Shown: positions 37,125 through 48,197 of the stretch, in pieces
Numbering within the stretch: position 1 is the first letter of the stretch
Layout: every line of letters starts with the position of its first letter
From: Molanna angustata
Lineage: Eukaryota; Arthropoda; Insecta; Trichoptera; Molannidae
Length of the DNA stretch: 64,000 nucleotides
Assembly (NCBI GenBank): GCA_963576475.1
Contig: OY754972.1
Location: 28,847,668 to 28,911,667, forward strand
Direction of reading: 5' to 3'
Translations under genes and position numbers: made by a program
The notes under the pieces: model-generated
The model's database searches: none
What the model saw: only the letters and a program-made list of their open reading frames with translations
What the model was told of the DNA's origin: nothing

Positions 37125-37815
37125 AAAGTTGAGAACGAATGGCTCGAGCAAGTCGACGAATATGTCTATCTGGGAATATATTTAAACGCAATGGACGGAT
37201 TGATAAGGAGATCGAAAGAAGAGTAAGTTATGGCAGGAAACAAAATGAATGGAGCACTTAAACCAGTTATGAATAATCGCAACATATCAGGATGCTAATG
37301 TTGCCATTCATAACGCCATCTTAGTGCCAACCTTGACGTATGCAAGTAAAACCTGGACATGGCAGAAGTCGCACGAAAGCAGAATACATGCAGTTGAAAT
37401 GAGATTGCTAAGAAGAATCTGCAATAGGACGATGTATGACAGGGTCAGAAATGAGGACATAAGGAAAGAATGTAAGATAATGAAAGATGTCATTAATAGA
37501 ATGAAAGTGAACACAGTGAGATGGTTTGGGTACCTACATGGGGACATTAAATTAGGAAAGCCTGACGAAGAAAATATACCTACATTGCGGACAGGTATGG
37601 AATGAGAGGTCGGGGCCGCCCAAGGAAGGGATGGCACGTCCATGTGAACGGTATTTTGAATGACGGAAATGTCAGAAGCGTGAACAACAGACGAACATGT
37701 ATAAGACGATGTATGAATATCGACGAGGCGATGAATGTGTGTCAATAAGTGGCGTTCGATTCTCTCTGCCTACCCCGTGAGGAACATGGCGTTATGGTAT
37801 GTATGTATGTTTGCA
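37125..37815 (+). mobile_element. RTE-like LINE 3' end with tail
   Basis: The frames read EYVYLGIYL, then NAILVPTLTYASKTWTWQ, AVEMRLLRRICNR, RVRNEDIRKEC, VRWFGYLHGD and, after a frameshift near 37595, GRGRPRKGWHVHV and NIDEAMNVCQ with a stop at 37748. This is the region after the reverse transcriptase in RTE-like LINEs. The 3' UTR carries TTCGATTCTCTCTGCCTACC and ends in ATGGTATGTATGTATGTTTG. RT and nuclease domains are missing (5' truncation), and stops near 37230 and the shift make it dead. The longest open piece is 37324-37605. Family relatives: 8540, 48198 and 63018. Confidence 0.8.
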
Positions 37816-38665
37816 GGTACTTACAAAGTGATGTTCAAGCATTTTTTAATGACATAATTACGCACAAACAATTTTGTCAATCATGGTATAAAAATGTTGT
37901 GATAGATTTCTTATAATTTACTGTCTTAATCATATTTTTCCTCGTGTCGAAGACCCGGCATTTTTAATAGATGATATAAAGATACCTATTCATAAATACT
38001 TATATATACAAAAACCGATCTTGTGTGTCATAAAATGTTTAATGGAATATAATTATTGCGAATATCCAAAAACAATTTCGAAAAAATATTACGCTCCTAA
38101 TTAATGTATCATGAATTTTTTTTTCGCTAAAATGTCAGTTGCAAAAAAACTTGGTGATTAAATCAGATGTATTCGTAGCATTTCGTTGAAATTTTGTTTA
38201 TTATTAAAAAATTGATTTTATTTTGAATGAAAATAAGATTTTACCAAAAGTTTTATATTTTTAAACATTAAAATTACCTACCTTAACGAGCATTTTTCAC
38301 AAGAATTTTCTTTATTAAGCTCTAGCATTTTGCATTATTTAAAAAACATATTATGGTAAGCGTTACACTAATTCATATATATTATGTATATAAATAACAC
38401 ATTTTGACGTCTAATAAAATCTTTATGACACAAAATAAAATCATGTGACTATTAGAATATAACATGGTAAAAATAAAAACATGAAATATATCCAACATAG
38501 TACAAAAAAATACAACAAACCCACAAAACCTACATCAGAATAACTTCACTCATTTATATGAGTATATAGCGCCTAGGCGACGAAAGAAATTGCGGTTTTT
38601 TTTCTTTCTACATAAATTAACCAAATTTAGGAATTATGCCGTTGTTTTAGAATAATTCAGTGATT
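37816..38665. other. No gene recognised
   Basis: A+T-rich sequence without recognisable content. Confidence 0.5.
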
Positions 38666-38840
38666 GTCGTCCGTCGTAGCCCAGTTGGTTAGACATCTGA
38701 CTCCTGAGCGAATGGTCCTTAGTTCGATTTCTGGTAAAGACACAATTTTTACAGTGTTCTCAGTCTGAATCTATGTAAATTATTATTGGGTGCATGTTGA
38801 ATTATTTGACATAGAATCTATCTGTTAGTTGTCCGATTAG
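38666..38840 (+). mobile_element. SINE family A
   Basis: The head has CGTAGCCCAGTTGGTTAGAC (A-box) and TTAGTTCGATTTCTGG (decayed B-box). The body keeps the order GTCTGAATCTATG, GGGTGCATGTTGAATTATTT and the tail CTGTTAGTTGTCCG seen in other copies. Confidence 0.8.
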
Positions 38841-38929
38841 CAAAACAATATTAAAAATGCTTAGAAATCACTAAGTATCTTGATGGACATTGGGGCCTTC
38901 TAAATTCTATTTTCTGTATTGTTCTCCGT

Positions 38930-39110
38930 AATAAGAGGTCAACAAGGTTTATATCTGTCTGCACACATTATCCAAGTCTCGTTTTAATTGCCTGCCACAA
39001 GCACTACATACTTTAATCAATTAACCGCCTATCTGTCACGATAACATTGCTAACGGACTGGCGTTGGTTGAATTTTCTGCAGAACATATCTGCCCCCACA
39101 ACAAAACCTA
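38930..39110. promoter_or_regulatory. Candidate conserved non-coding block
   Basis: A non-repetitive block of balanced composition with CTCGTTTTAATTGCC, TAATCAATTAACCGCC, CTGTCACGATAACATTGC and GGACTGGCGTTGG. It has no open frame and no repeat copies in the window. The role is inferred from texture only. Confidence 0.2.
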
Positions 39111-39227
39111 ATATTATTATCGCCTTGCAAACTTTACAAGAAAAATTATAGCAGATTATGATTACGAAGAATCTAATGTACCTATGATTGTTTTAAAATA
39201 TTCAAAGTTGATTTTCTTAATATGTAT

Positions 39228-39665
39228 ATTCTTCTTCGGCCTATTTCCGTCCACTCCAGAACGAAGGCCTCTTCCATTTGACTCTACGAAGTCCTGTTCT
39301 ACGCATTTTGCATCCAGAACGTGCCAGCATATTGATATTTATCACCCTTCTACCCACGGGCGCCCGCAGAAAAATTTCTAGAGGGGGGGGGGGGGCAAAA
39401 TATTTTTAGTAATGTTTTAATGCAGACGGCAGGGAAAGAATGATTGGCCCGAGCAATGAGGCGCGGGGGCCGAACGATCGACGTTACACTGGCGATGATG
39501 TTGCGCGTTCTGTCTCTCCAGACTTTCTTTATGCTAACACAAAGTGATTTAAAATAAAAGTAACATTATTTTACTATTTTCAATCGATCCAGGGGGGGGC
39601 AAGTGCCCCCCCTGCGGGCGCCCATTTTTCTACCTCAACTGCGGCCACCCCACACTTCTCTTTAC
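39228..39665 (-). mobile_element. RTE-like LINE 3' end split by a MITE
   Basis: The minus strand reads MEEAFVLEWTEIGRRR, then a stop in a GAAGAA tail, the typical end of an RTE-type pol. The LINE sequence is broken at 39355 by a 266-bp inverted-repeat element and resumes after about 39630 (CAACTGCGGCCACC). Confidence 0.6.
39358..39623. mobile_element. MITE with GGGCGCCCGCAG inverted termini
   Basis: It starts GGGCGCCCGCAG (39358-39369) and ends CTGCGGGCGCCC (39612-39623), perfect 12-bp inverted repeats. Just inside are G-runs (12 G at about 39384, 8 G at 39592) and CAAGTGCCCCCCCTG. TTCTACC on both sides (39348-39354 and 39628-39634) may be a 7-8 bp target duplication of the hAT kind, a few bases outside the termini. 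No transposase. Confidence 0.75.
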
Positions 39666-40834
39666 AATGCATGTCAAAATACGCATGAAATAAATAATAT
39701 TTTGAATAATTTGAAATTGATCAATTATTGCGAGCAAAATATATGTTTTCGACACCTAGCTCTTGTGCATCTTTTGAAAGTATTGAGAGTTCGGATCTGG
39801 GTATTAACAAAAAAATATTTTCACAAAAAAAAAAAACAAAATCTATGCGATAAAAGGACTAGGATTGTGAAATAAAAATCAGGTGTTAAATTTTACTTAT
39901 TCTGGCTTTTTTTTTTACAAGGACATATTTATTTATAAAATACAAATTTTTACCACGTTGCATCGAGAATAATTAGACTGGAATATTCTCAAGTCTTGAG
40001 AATGTACTTCAAATAATGAGTTGATAGTTTTTGATCGGTTACACTGAAAAAAATATTATGACAATCGAACTTGCTACCTGCGTTTTAGCCAAACCTTTGT
40101 TAACAGTAATAACGATTTATCTATTTATGACAGTACTGTTTGGCTGTGTACACAAAACATTTGTTTACATGAAACCAAATGTTTTGTAGTCTCTAATACG
40201 ATTAATTTTAAAATGAAATTTTGTTACTATTAAACAAAAAAAAATCCGTGCTGAGTGGGACTTCTATATGAGATTTGGATACATTTATTTTTTTAATTAC
40301 CGTTGAAAATACTGTATTAAAAATATGATATGTTGGTATCTACTTATTTCTTATGCACTTTAATAATGTCAGCTATATAAGTCATTTTCCTTATAAATTA
40401 TTGATTCAATTAATTTAATGTAAATTTTAGGTAGTGTAAGCTATTACACGAAATCATATGATGCAGTTACAGGCAATATGCTGGTGAACATTCTGATGTC
40501 AGGTATAGATAACTGAAAGATGATCTTCACGATAAATATGAAAACAGTAATGAGACTCTGTAACAAGATTATAAATTTATTTCAATATTTCTATTTATGT
40601 AGTTTCGTACTGAGGTATCCTTCGATTTTAATAGACTTAATAATTTTTCCTTTAACCGATACTCGTTCTATTACAGTGGATTATATTATACCTTACATAT
40701 ATTCATGTAAAACTTTCCATTTTAATTTTGTGAAATGAGTTTATATTTAGATAATCCGAGGAGTGTACGGCGTTTAAAACTCTTGCAATAATTGAGAGAT
40801 AGGTATATTTTGCAATTTTCAAGAATATCATTTT
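39666..40834. other. No gene recognised
   Basis: A+T-rich sequence. A short inverted pair AACATTTGGTTTCATG-like lies around 40158-40183. No gene is seen. Confidence 0.45.
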
Positions 40835-41520
40835 TTAAGGGGGGGACTGCTACCAACGCACCTATTTTTCATTTTGATATACCATCATTATTTCTAATCA
40901 AATCGTTTTGAAAAAAATAATTTAGATAGTTTGGGTATTAATAAAAAAAATTATACCTTAACTTTTTGGTAATGTTCTGTATAAATTCTTATAGATAATG
41001 GCATACCCCGATTTTCAACGTTTATCTTATATTTTTAATAAAATATAAGGCGTTGTTCAATATATTTTTTTTTAATTAAAGAAGACAAAAATACCTAGAA
41101 AAATATGATGTGACGTAGCATTAATGCATCAGGTTAAGTAAATAAAATTAAAAACATTTATTTTCCATTCAGCGCCATTACGAAAAAAAAGTTTTTTTGG
41201 TTTATTCACTTAACCTGATGTATTAATGCAACGTCACATCATATTTTTCCAGATATTTTGTTCTTCTTTAATTTATAAAAAAAGAATATTGTTCTATACC
41301 TTATATTTTTTTAGAAATTTAAGAAAAATGTCAAAAATCGGGGTATGCTTATTATTTTCCTACAAGAATATATACAGAATATAATTAAAAAGTTAAGGTA
41401 TAGTATTCTTAATTAATATCCAAACTAACTAGGTTATTTTTTTCAAAATGATTCGTTTTGTAGTAATGATGCAATTTCAAATTGAAAAAATAGGTACGTT
41501 GGCAGCAGTCGCTCTCTTAA
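40835..41520. mobile_element. Foldback element with about 320-bp inverted arms
   Basis: The left arm starts TTAAGGGGGGGACTGCTACC and the right arm ends GGCAGCAGTCGCTCTCTTAA. The arms stay similar for over 300 bp (GTTTTGAAAAAAATAA, CTTAACTTTTTGGTAAT, CATACCCCGATTTT, GATGTGACGTAGCATTAATG and their complements). The centre is near 41160-41200, around GCGCCATTACG. There is no coding frame. The arms are clearly diverged by substitutions, so the copy is not new. It may be a MITE or foldback transposon. Confidence 0.88.
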
Positions 41521-41929
41521 CGAGTATCATCAATATTACCTTATATGATTTTCGTCGTGATTTGTTTATTTATGTTTATGTATGGCTTGTAGCGTAATAT
41601 TAAGTTCGCTGTGCTCTATTCAACCCAAAATATTTGTTCAATCAATGAAATCAGCAAGGCTATGGAATAGTTCTGAAAAGTCCTGCTTTTACGTCGGCTA
41701 TCTCATTAAACATATTTTAAAAAGGCAAATTCAGCACGAGAAAACTCTTTTTGAAGTTGAGTCATAAAAAAAAAACAAAATTATAATGTATCTTTTTAAA
41801 AATTGTATATATTGTTGAATTGTGTATTTTTCTTTGTTATTTTTAATAATAAATAAATAAATAAAAAAAAAAAATAAATAAAATATATTTGATAATACCT
41901 GTTTTCCACTTCCTCTCCTTTTCCTCTCT
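41521..41929. other. No gene recognised
   Basis: A 61-codon frame at 41582-41767 shows no known domain. An AAATAAATAAATA run lies at 41848-41885. Confidence 0.4.
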
Positions 41930-42140
41930 TTATCCATTTGTTTTCCTATCATTACTGTTATTATATTCAATTTTTTTTTTCTTCTGTTATCATTTTATGT
42001 GTTTTTTTGTCATGACATACCTAACCTTATTGTCATAGAACACATTGTAGTGTATATAATCATCAACTCTGGTTGTTTGGAAGAAATTGTCGTTCGGCAA
42101 TAAACCCGCCATTGAAAAAAATATGTGTAGAAGAAGATTA
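41930..42140 (+). repeat. Interspersed repeat family E, copy 1
   Basis: TTTGTTTTCCTATCATTACT, then TTTTTTTGTCATGACATACC, GGAAGAAATTGTCG and GCAATAAACCCGCCATTG, with a GTAGAAGAAGAT tail. The same order occurs at 50320-50465. It looks like a LINE 3' end, and its GAAGAAATT...CCCGCC part is related to the family B SINE tail. Confidence 0.6.
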
Positions 42141-42370
42141 AATAAATAAATAAAAATAAATAAATGTAATGTCCTTAGTGTCAATTGTATTATTGTATTT
42201 ATAGCTGATTAATTTTCCATAGACAGCGATTATTTTTTTCACTATGGATTCATTAGTTAAAACATTCAAAATGCTTTCTTGATGGTAGGTACCTACGTAA
42301 AAGTCCGAGAGATGGCGTTTTCGATGAATTCTTTTTTAATGTATATTTTTTTAAATCGTATTGAATATAG
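42141..42370. other. No gene recognised
   Basis: A+T-rich sequence with a GTAGGTACCTAC palindrome at 42285. Confidence 0.5.
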
Positions 42371-42420
42371 GTATAAAATAGGTAAATCTGGCACTTGGGA
42401 GTGGTTGTGTTTACCAGTAA
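42371..42420 (+). mobile_element. Fragment of MITE family H
   Basis: AGGTAAATCTGGCACTTGGG and then AGTGGTTGTGTTTACC match the right terminus of the element at 46301-46644, inverted. Only about 50 bp are recognisable. Confidence 0.55.
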
Positions 42421-43310
42421 TTTGAGTTCATTAATATTTTTTAAAATAATGATTTGTATTTATTTAAAAAATAAATATTTTGGTTATTTTTCAATTATTC
42501 GTCAAATTATATCGAATATCTGGAGCCTTTTTAACTGTCACCCGATCGCCCAATCCTGAGACTCATTTCAAATTCATAACCGAACTATCCGAATCATGTT
42601 CTTGATTCAAATTGCATCGCACGATATTCGCGCCAAACACGTAACTGTGCCAAAAGCGCTCTCGACCCTATTCACGATCGCCAGTTTAATTCGCTAATCA
42701 TCTGCTTTTTACACGTCTTGGCACCATGGGAAATTCGTTGTTACAGTCTTGTTGTCTTGTTTATGAATAAGAGTGAATGTTTATTGTTTTCGATTTCAAA
42801 CTGTTTTGTAACGATGAATAAAGAATGGTTATCCTCACCTATACAAACCTATATATTAAGTAATACCTACATCTTTGTTTATGCCCCCAACTAATGAACC
42901 TTCATACATTTGTGCAATATTATTTGACATTTGAAATGGTTATATAATAATACACACATAGTCAAGTGCACATACAGGATGTTTATTTTGTCGATTTGTT
43001 TATTTAAGGTCGTAATAAAATATTAAACATATATTTGTGAAATTTAAGTTTTTAGTAGTTTATTGGATTATTTCATTTGATTTACTACAAATTAAATGTC
43101 GTTTCTCAAATCCCTTAATTTTAATTGAATAAATACCTTTATTTAGTTTTATTAAAGAAGTTTTATTTAGTTACAAAACAAAAAAGAAGTTTTATTACAT
43201 ATTCAGGAATCTGTAGGGTTGTCAGGTACATAATATTGGACTCCCTCAGATCCTAATCTTTTGAAATGTTAACTATCTGTACCTACGGGAAACCTATTCT
43301 TATATATTAA
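42421..43310. other. No repeat recognised; unique block 42530-42770
   Basis: 42530-42770 is non-repetitive and of balanced composition (CACGATATTCGCGCCAAAC, GAAATTCG). A GGCACCATGG start context at 42720 opens only 14 codons before a stop, and I do not call it a gene. The rest is A+T-rich. Confidence 0.3.
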
Positions 43311-43384
43311 CTAGTGAACCCCCGGCAAACTTCGTATTGCCTGTATAATTAAAAACCGTCCTCCATAACCACCCGTCGCTTCAC

Positions 43385-44395
43385 TCTTCAATACCTACCA
43401 TCCCTTCAGTACTTCCCGTCCCTTCAGTACCTCCCGTCCCTTCAGTTACTCCCGTCCCTTCAGTTACTCCCGTCCCTTCAGTTACTCCCGTCCCTTCAGT
43501 TACTCCCGTCTCTTCAGACCCTTCAGTGCCTCCCTTCCCTTCAGTACCTCCCGTTCCTTCAGTACCTCCCGTCCCGTCAGTACCTCCCGTCCCTTCAGTA
43601 CCACCCGTCCCTTCAGTACCTCCCGTCCCTTCAGTTACTCCCGTCCCTTCAGTTACTCCCGTCCCTTCAGTTACTCCCGTCCCTTCAGTTACTCCCGTCC
43701 CTTCAGTTACTCCTTTCCCTTCAGTTACTCCCGTCCCTTCAGTTACTCCTTTCCCTTCAGTTACTCCCGTCCCTTCAGTTACTCCCGTCCCTTCAGTTAC
43801 TCCCGTCCCTTCAGTTACCCCGTCCCTTCTGTTACTCCCGTCCCTTCAGTTACCCCCTGTCCCTTCTGTTACTCCCGTCCCTTCAGTTACTCCCGTCCCT
43901 TCAGTTACTCTCGTCCCTTCAGTTACTCCCGTGCCTTCAGTTACTCCCGTCCCTTCAGTTACTCCCGTCCCTTCAGTTACTCCCGTCCCTTCAGTTACTC
44001 TCGTCCCTTCAGTTACTCCCGTCCCTTCAGTTACTCCCGTCCCTTCAGTTACTCCCGTCCCTTCAGTAACTCCCGTCCCTTCAGTTACTCCCGTCCCTTC
44101 AGTTACTCCCGGCCCTTCAGTTACTCCCGGCCCTTCAGTTACTGCCGTCCCTTCAGTTACTCCCGTCCCTTCAGTTACTGCCGTCCCTTCAGTTACTCCC
44201 GTCCCTTCAGTTACCCCGTCCCTTCTGTTACTCCCGTCCCTTCAGTTACCCCCTGTCCCTTCTGTTACTCCCGTCCCTTCAGTTACTCCCGTCCCTTCAG
44301 TTACTCCCGTCCCTTCAGTTACTCCCGTCCCTTCAGTTACCCCCTGTCCCGTCAGGTCCACCAGTACCTCCCTTCCCTTCATTACCTCTCGTCCC
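43385..44395 (+). repeat. 18-bp minisatellite giving a Pro-rich frame
   Basis: About 55 units of CCCTTCAGTTACTCCCGT with point variants, and TACCTCCC variants near both ends. Since 18 is a multiple of three, the array stays open on the plus strand for 293 codons (43526-44407) with a Pro-Ser-Val-Thr-Pro-Val period. Two clusters (about 43817-43870 and 44214-44262) share the same frame-shifting deletions, showing a higher-order duplication of roughly 400 bp. The array lies inside a Helitron and runs antisense to it, so I reject a protein gene. Confidence 0.95.
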
Positions 44396-44404
44396 TTAAG
44401 TAGG

Positions 44405-45180
44405 TGAAGAAAAAGTTTAATTACCGAGACAATACTGGTAAGACCTACGAAGAGACAGTTGGACCTTCTTTTTCCAGGATTCTCCGATTTCATAGGTAAA
44501 ATGAACAAATACACGATAAAGAAGAAGAAGAAGAAAAAAGTTTTAATCCAGAAACCGTTCTGGAAGACCTGCGAAGAGATGGAAGGACAGTTGCATCTTA
44601 TTCTCCCAGGATACTCCACCTTCATAGGTAAAATAACCAAATACACGATGAAGAAGAAGAAGAAGAAAAAAGTTTAAATCCAGAAACTGTCCTGGAAGAC
44701 CTGCGAAGAGATGGAAGGACAGTTGGAGCTTCTTCTCCCAGAGTATAAGGTCATTTTACCTTCATAGGTAAAATGACATAATACCCGATGAAGAAGAAGA
44801 AGAAAAAAATTTTAATCCAGAAACCATCCCGGTCATATGCTCGACAATTCACCAAAGTTTCATTGTAATCGGATGAACGGTTCCCAGGATAGTCCACCTT
44901 CATAGGTAAAATGACCTGATACCCGATTAAGAAGAAAAAGAAGAATTTTTTTTTAATCCAGAAACCATCCCGGTCATACACTCGACAATTCATCAAAGTT
45001 TAATTGCAATCGGATGAACGGTTCCCAGGATAGTCCACCTTCATAGGTAAAATGACCTAAAACTCGACGAAGAAGAAGAAGAAGTTAAAATTTTTTGATC
45101 CAGAAACCATCCCGGGCATACTCTCGACAACTCACCAAAGTTTCATCGCAATCGGATGAACGGTTTAGGAGCGCATTCAA
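44405..45180 (-). repeat. Tandem array of 125-141 bp units
   Basis: The same unit as at 34373, with TTTAATCCAGAAACC starts near 44414, 44539, 44671, 44809, 44950 and 45090. The last three units also hold CGACAATTCACCAAAGTTTC and GATGAACGGTT, the Helitron 5' region, so the repeat grew into the terminal sequence. A frame at 44459-44677 is lysine-rich from GAAGAAGAAG and is not a gene. Confidence 0.85.
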
Positions 45181-45303
45181 CACATACATGATACATACAT
45201 AGATACAAACATTCAAATTTATAATATAGATTAAATCGCTTATATTTTTTTCTTCTATTCCTACATAAAATCTACCATAGAAAAATAATATGCAATGTAA
45301 ATT

Positions 45304-45508
45304 ACATACATACCATCTAGGCATATCCCAGCGACAGGTGTGTGGGTGTGCATTACTTTATACCAGTCTCGTCTCACCCAAAAAGGCTACATTTAGAATG
45401 GACATTATTTCTGAACTATGTGAGATGTTATTTTGCCTGTTGTATTTACGAGATACCTGAAAACAATGATAATAGAAAAGAGTGGAAGCACTATTCTAAA
45501 CCGGTGCC
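45304..45508 (+). repeat. Family C repeat
   Basis: CATACCATCTAGGCATATCC, CAGCGACAGGTGTGTGGGTG, GTCTCGTCTCACCC, CTATGTGAGATGTTATTTTG, GAAAAGAGTGGAAGCACTAT and CCGGTGCC in the order seen at 30346, with an internal deletion. Confidence 0.8.
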
Positions 45509-46189
45509 GTACACCAAAATGCTATGTACAAGAAACAATACTTCATTTTTTATATATTTACATACTTAATGAGTATGTCCCAATTTCATTGAAAGAGGTT
45601 AGATAGTAATGCACAAAGGAGTATAAAAACATCCAAAAATTTTTGTTCCGAGGTTTAGTAATAGGTACCTACGCATCTGCTTCTCAAATCTTCTTCATGA
45701 TTATGTCCGTTACATCTTGTAATATTTTTTCATCGTCACCATGATACCGTTGTCACTTCCATATAAGTCCAACAGACCAATATAATTAATATCATTGTTG
45801 TATGATTTACCTAAGCGACATCATGCTCGTGATCGTCTATATATCAGATATTAATGCAATCCACGTACTTAAGTGACGTTTATATGACTAAATCATCGTG
45901 ACCTATTGATCTCTTGGCTCAGGCACAAGCCATTTTAATATGTGGACTGATTACGATTCAAATTTATTGTTATCTTGTATGGTCACAAGGTAATATGAAT
46001 ACATACAATTCGTTCGAATGGATCGGTTCGATCTAAATCAGTATTCGAAATCGTGACGATTTCTCAATTTTAGGATCAGTTCCGAATTTTCTTATCAGTG
46101 AACGATTCAATAACATCACTATTTTTGTATGTTTGTATATTTTTTTGAAATCAACTTTTAACGTATAGGTACATGGAATATAATTAAAA
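45509..46189. other. No gene recognised
   Basis: A+T-rich sequence without recognisable gene or repeat. Confidence 0.5.
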
Positions 46190-46285
46190 AAATAAATGAA
46201 TATGTCCTTGTTATACCATTGTAACAAGTACATATATGTATGTACATACATCCTCATACATTTCCTAAATAAATCATAAATGCTT
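46190..46285 (-). mobile_element. SINE family F, headless
   Basis: The reverse complement has AAGCATTTATG, TTTAGGAAATGTATG and GTACTTGTTACAATGG followed by AACAAGGACATATTCATT. It matches the body after the tRNA-Thr-like head at 13804. Confidence 0.65.
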
Positions 46286-46300
46286 ATATTATATAATGTT

Positions 46301-46644
46301 AGTCTGGCACCTGGGAAAGGTTTTCGGTGAAAATTGCAGAAATAAGTATCATTTTTGTATCTTTGTATGTCCTTTTTGTGCTTTTATACCATCCATCTGA
46401 TTACAATGAAAATTGTTGATTTGTTCAAAGCACACCCAAAAAGATTTATAAAAAAAAATCTTTCTTTTTTTTATTTTTTTTCCATATTTCAGTAACAGTT
46501 AATACATATTTAACAAACGGACGGATTTTATAGGTACAAATTACATACAAGTACAAATTATTTTGAAATAATGTTAAAATCTGCAATTTACAACTATAAA
46601 TAGGACGCGCATTGGTAAACGCAACCACTCCCAGGTACCAGACT
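46301..46644. mobile_element. MITE family H with 16-bp inverted termini
   Basis: The left end AGTCTGGCACCTGGGA (46301) and right end TCCCAGGTACCAGACT (46644) are inverted repeats with one mismatch. The interior is A+T-rich and non-coding. A further terminus copy lies at 42371. TSD not resolved. Confidence 0.65.
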
Positions 46645-47569
46645 TACCTTTTTCTTACCTGTAAAAAAAGAAAATAAATATAAAAAAAAACAGTTATAAA
46701 AAAATTATTCATCGGAAACGTTATTTGTATGTACACCTACACATAAATTTTGTAATCAATTGTTAAAAACAGCCAATGATACCTATAAAGTTTTTTTCAT
46801 AAAGTTTTTTTTTATTTCAATATAATTAGGTCCCTTCTTTGTGTAAAAAAACCTTTTTTACACATATACCTGTATAAAATTTAATTTATTTTTATTTTAA
46901 ACAATGTCGGTAGGTTAGGTCTCATTTTTACAATGTCGGCTTTAATTATTATTATTTTTTTTAAAGAAAATATTTTTTTCTTAACGCACATTAACAAAAA
47001 GTTATCACTTTATTAGACAGTATTTGTTGGTAGTAGGTAAACTTAATAATGTGAAAAAAAAATTAATATAAACAAGATTGAACAGAGGAATAGTTAAAGT
47101 TGATTTATTGATTTATGTACTGTAAATATTACGTCATTATAGCTGGTATACGATTCCAATAAATAAATCATAATAATAATTATAGTTATATAATTTCAAT
47201 TACTTATCTCCCTTTTTAGTCAAATATGTCGAATCACTAGCAAACATGTTTACGTCATACACAACATATTAACGTTTAAGTCAATCATTTCCTGCAGTGT
47301 TATTATAATTATAAATCATATCAGCTATTATTATAACAAACATGATTATAAAGTTTTCTAATCACTACTCAACACTTGAAAAAAAAAACAAAATAATTAC
47401 CAACAATTTTGATAACTAAAGTACAATTCGTGTTGGTTAGAAGAAATTGCTTAGTAGTAGTGAGTTCACCAGAGCCGGGTAGGTAATCGAAAAAACAACA
47501 GGCAAAATAAATTCCTACGTAGTTGAGTACGTAATATAATTCACCGCTCATTCTGAATGCAGTGCATTT
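46645..47569. other. No gene recognised
   Basis: A+T-rich sequence. A faint family B/E trace (GTTGGTTAGAAGAAATTGC) lies at 47431. Confidence 0.45.
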
Positions 47570-47705
47570 TTAGATGAGACGAGACTGGTGTTTTAGGATA
47601 CATCATGCTCGTGTCGTTCTTCTTTTTATGAGGTAAAAAGCACACCCGCACACTTTCGCCGGTTACTCTAAATTATAGGATATGTCGTAATGGTATAAAT
47701 GAATA
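47570..47705 (-). repeat. Family C repeat, inverted
   Basis: The reverse complement has TACCATTACGACATATCC, GTAACCGGCGAAAGTGTGCG, GGTGTGCTTTTTACC and CCAGTCTCGTCTCATC in the family C order. Confidence 0.65.
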
Positions 47706-47759
47706 TAAAATTATATTCTCTCAACATTCTTAAAAATAATAATTATAAACACTCTTTGC

Positions 47760-47850
47760 TTGTAAAAGTGGCGAGATAATTACATATTGTCAATTAATAT
47801 CAATCAACCAGTGATTCTAGTCCAGAAAAACAAGATTTGTGTTAAATTAC
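47760..47850 (-). repeat. SINE family B tail, decayed
   Basis: AGTGGCGAGATAATTACATA, then ATCAATCAACCAGTGATTCT and AGTCCAGAAAAACAAGA align with the family B body. Confidence 0.5.
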
Positions 47851-48197
47851 TTTTTTTTATTATTTATTTACGGTTGTTCATAATGAAATTCGGAAGATGA
47901 TTAATTGCATCAGTCAGTTATTCTGTATCATCAGCGATGCCCTATGATATAGGTATACAAATAAAATCACAATAACTATGCAACAATAACATCCATTTAT
48001 TAAATGGGATCTGTTAACAAGCATAACAATAATTAGGTAGGTAGAATTGTTACAATAATAATAAATATAATATACTAAACGACTTGTCATCGCGACTTTT
48101 TTTGCTAAACATACCGCACAACTGATTGCGCGGTCGAGTTTTTGCGAGAGAAAAATATTTAATTTAATTTATTGTTTCATTTAGAGTTAATTTCAAA

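Larger units (their letters stand above)
43311..45230 (-). mobile_element. Non-autonomous Helitron, full length (1920 bp)
   Basis: On the minus strand it starts TCTATATTATAAATTTG (45230 downward), preceded by A, and ends with hairpin GGCA/TGCC (43324-43341), nine bases and CTAG (43311-43314), followed by T. A|TC...CTAG|T with a 3' hairpin is the established Helitron structure. Inside, from the 5' end, come a CGATGAAACTTTGGTGAG segment, a 125-140-bp tandem array and an 18-bp minisatellite. There is no Rep or helicase, so an autonomous partner must have moved it. It is related to 32632-34935. Confidence 0.8.

Noticed and set aside
37308..37745. 145-codon minus-strand protein
   Set aside because: Antisense of the LINE 3' end at 37125-37815.
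42720..42770. First exon starting MGNSLLQSCC after a strong start context
   Set aside because: The frame stops after 14 codons and no good splice donor lies within it.
43526..44407. 293-codon Pro-Ser-Val-Thr frame as a mucin- or silk-like gene
   Set aside because: It is an 18-bp minisatellite inside a Helitron with exact ends, no splice or promoter context, and the same unit at 34180 has no open frame.
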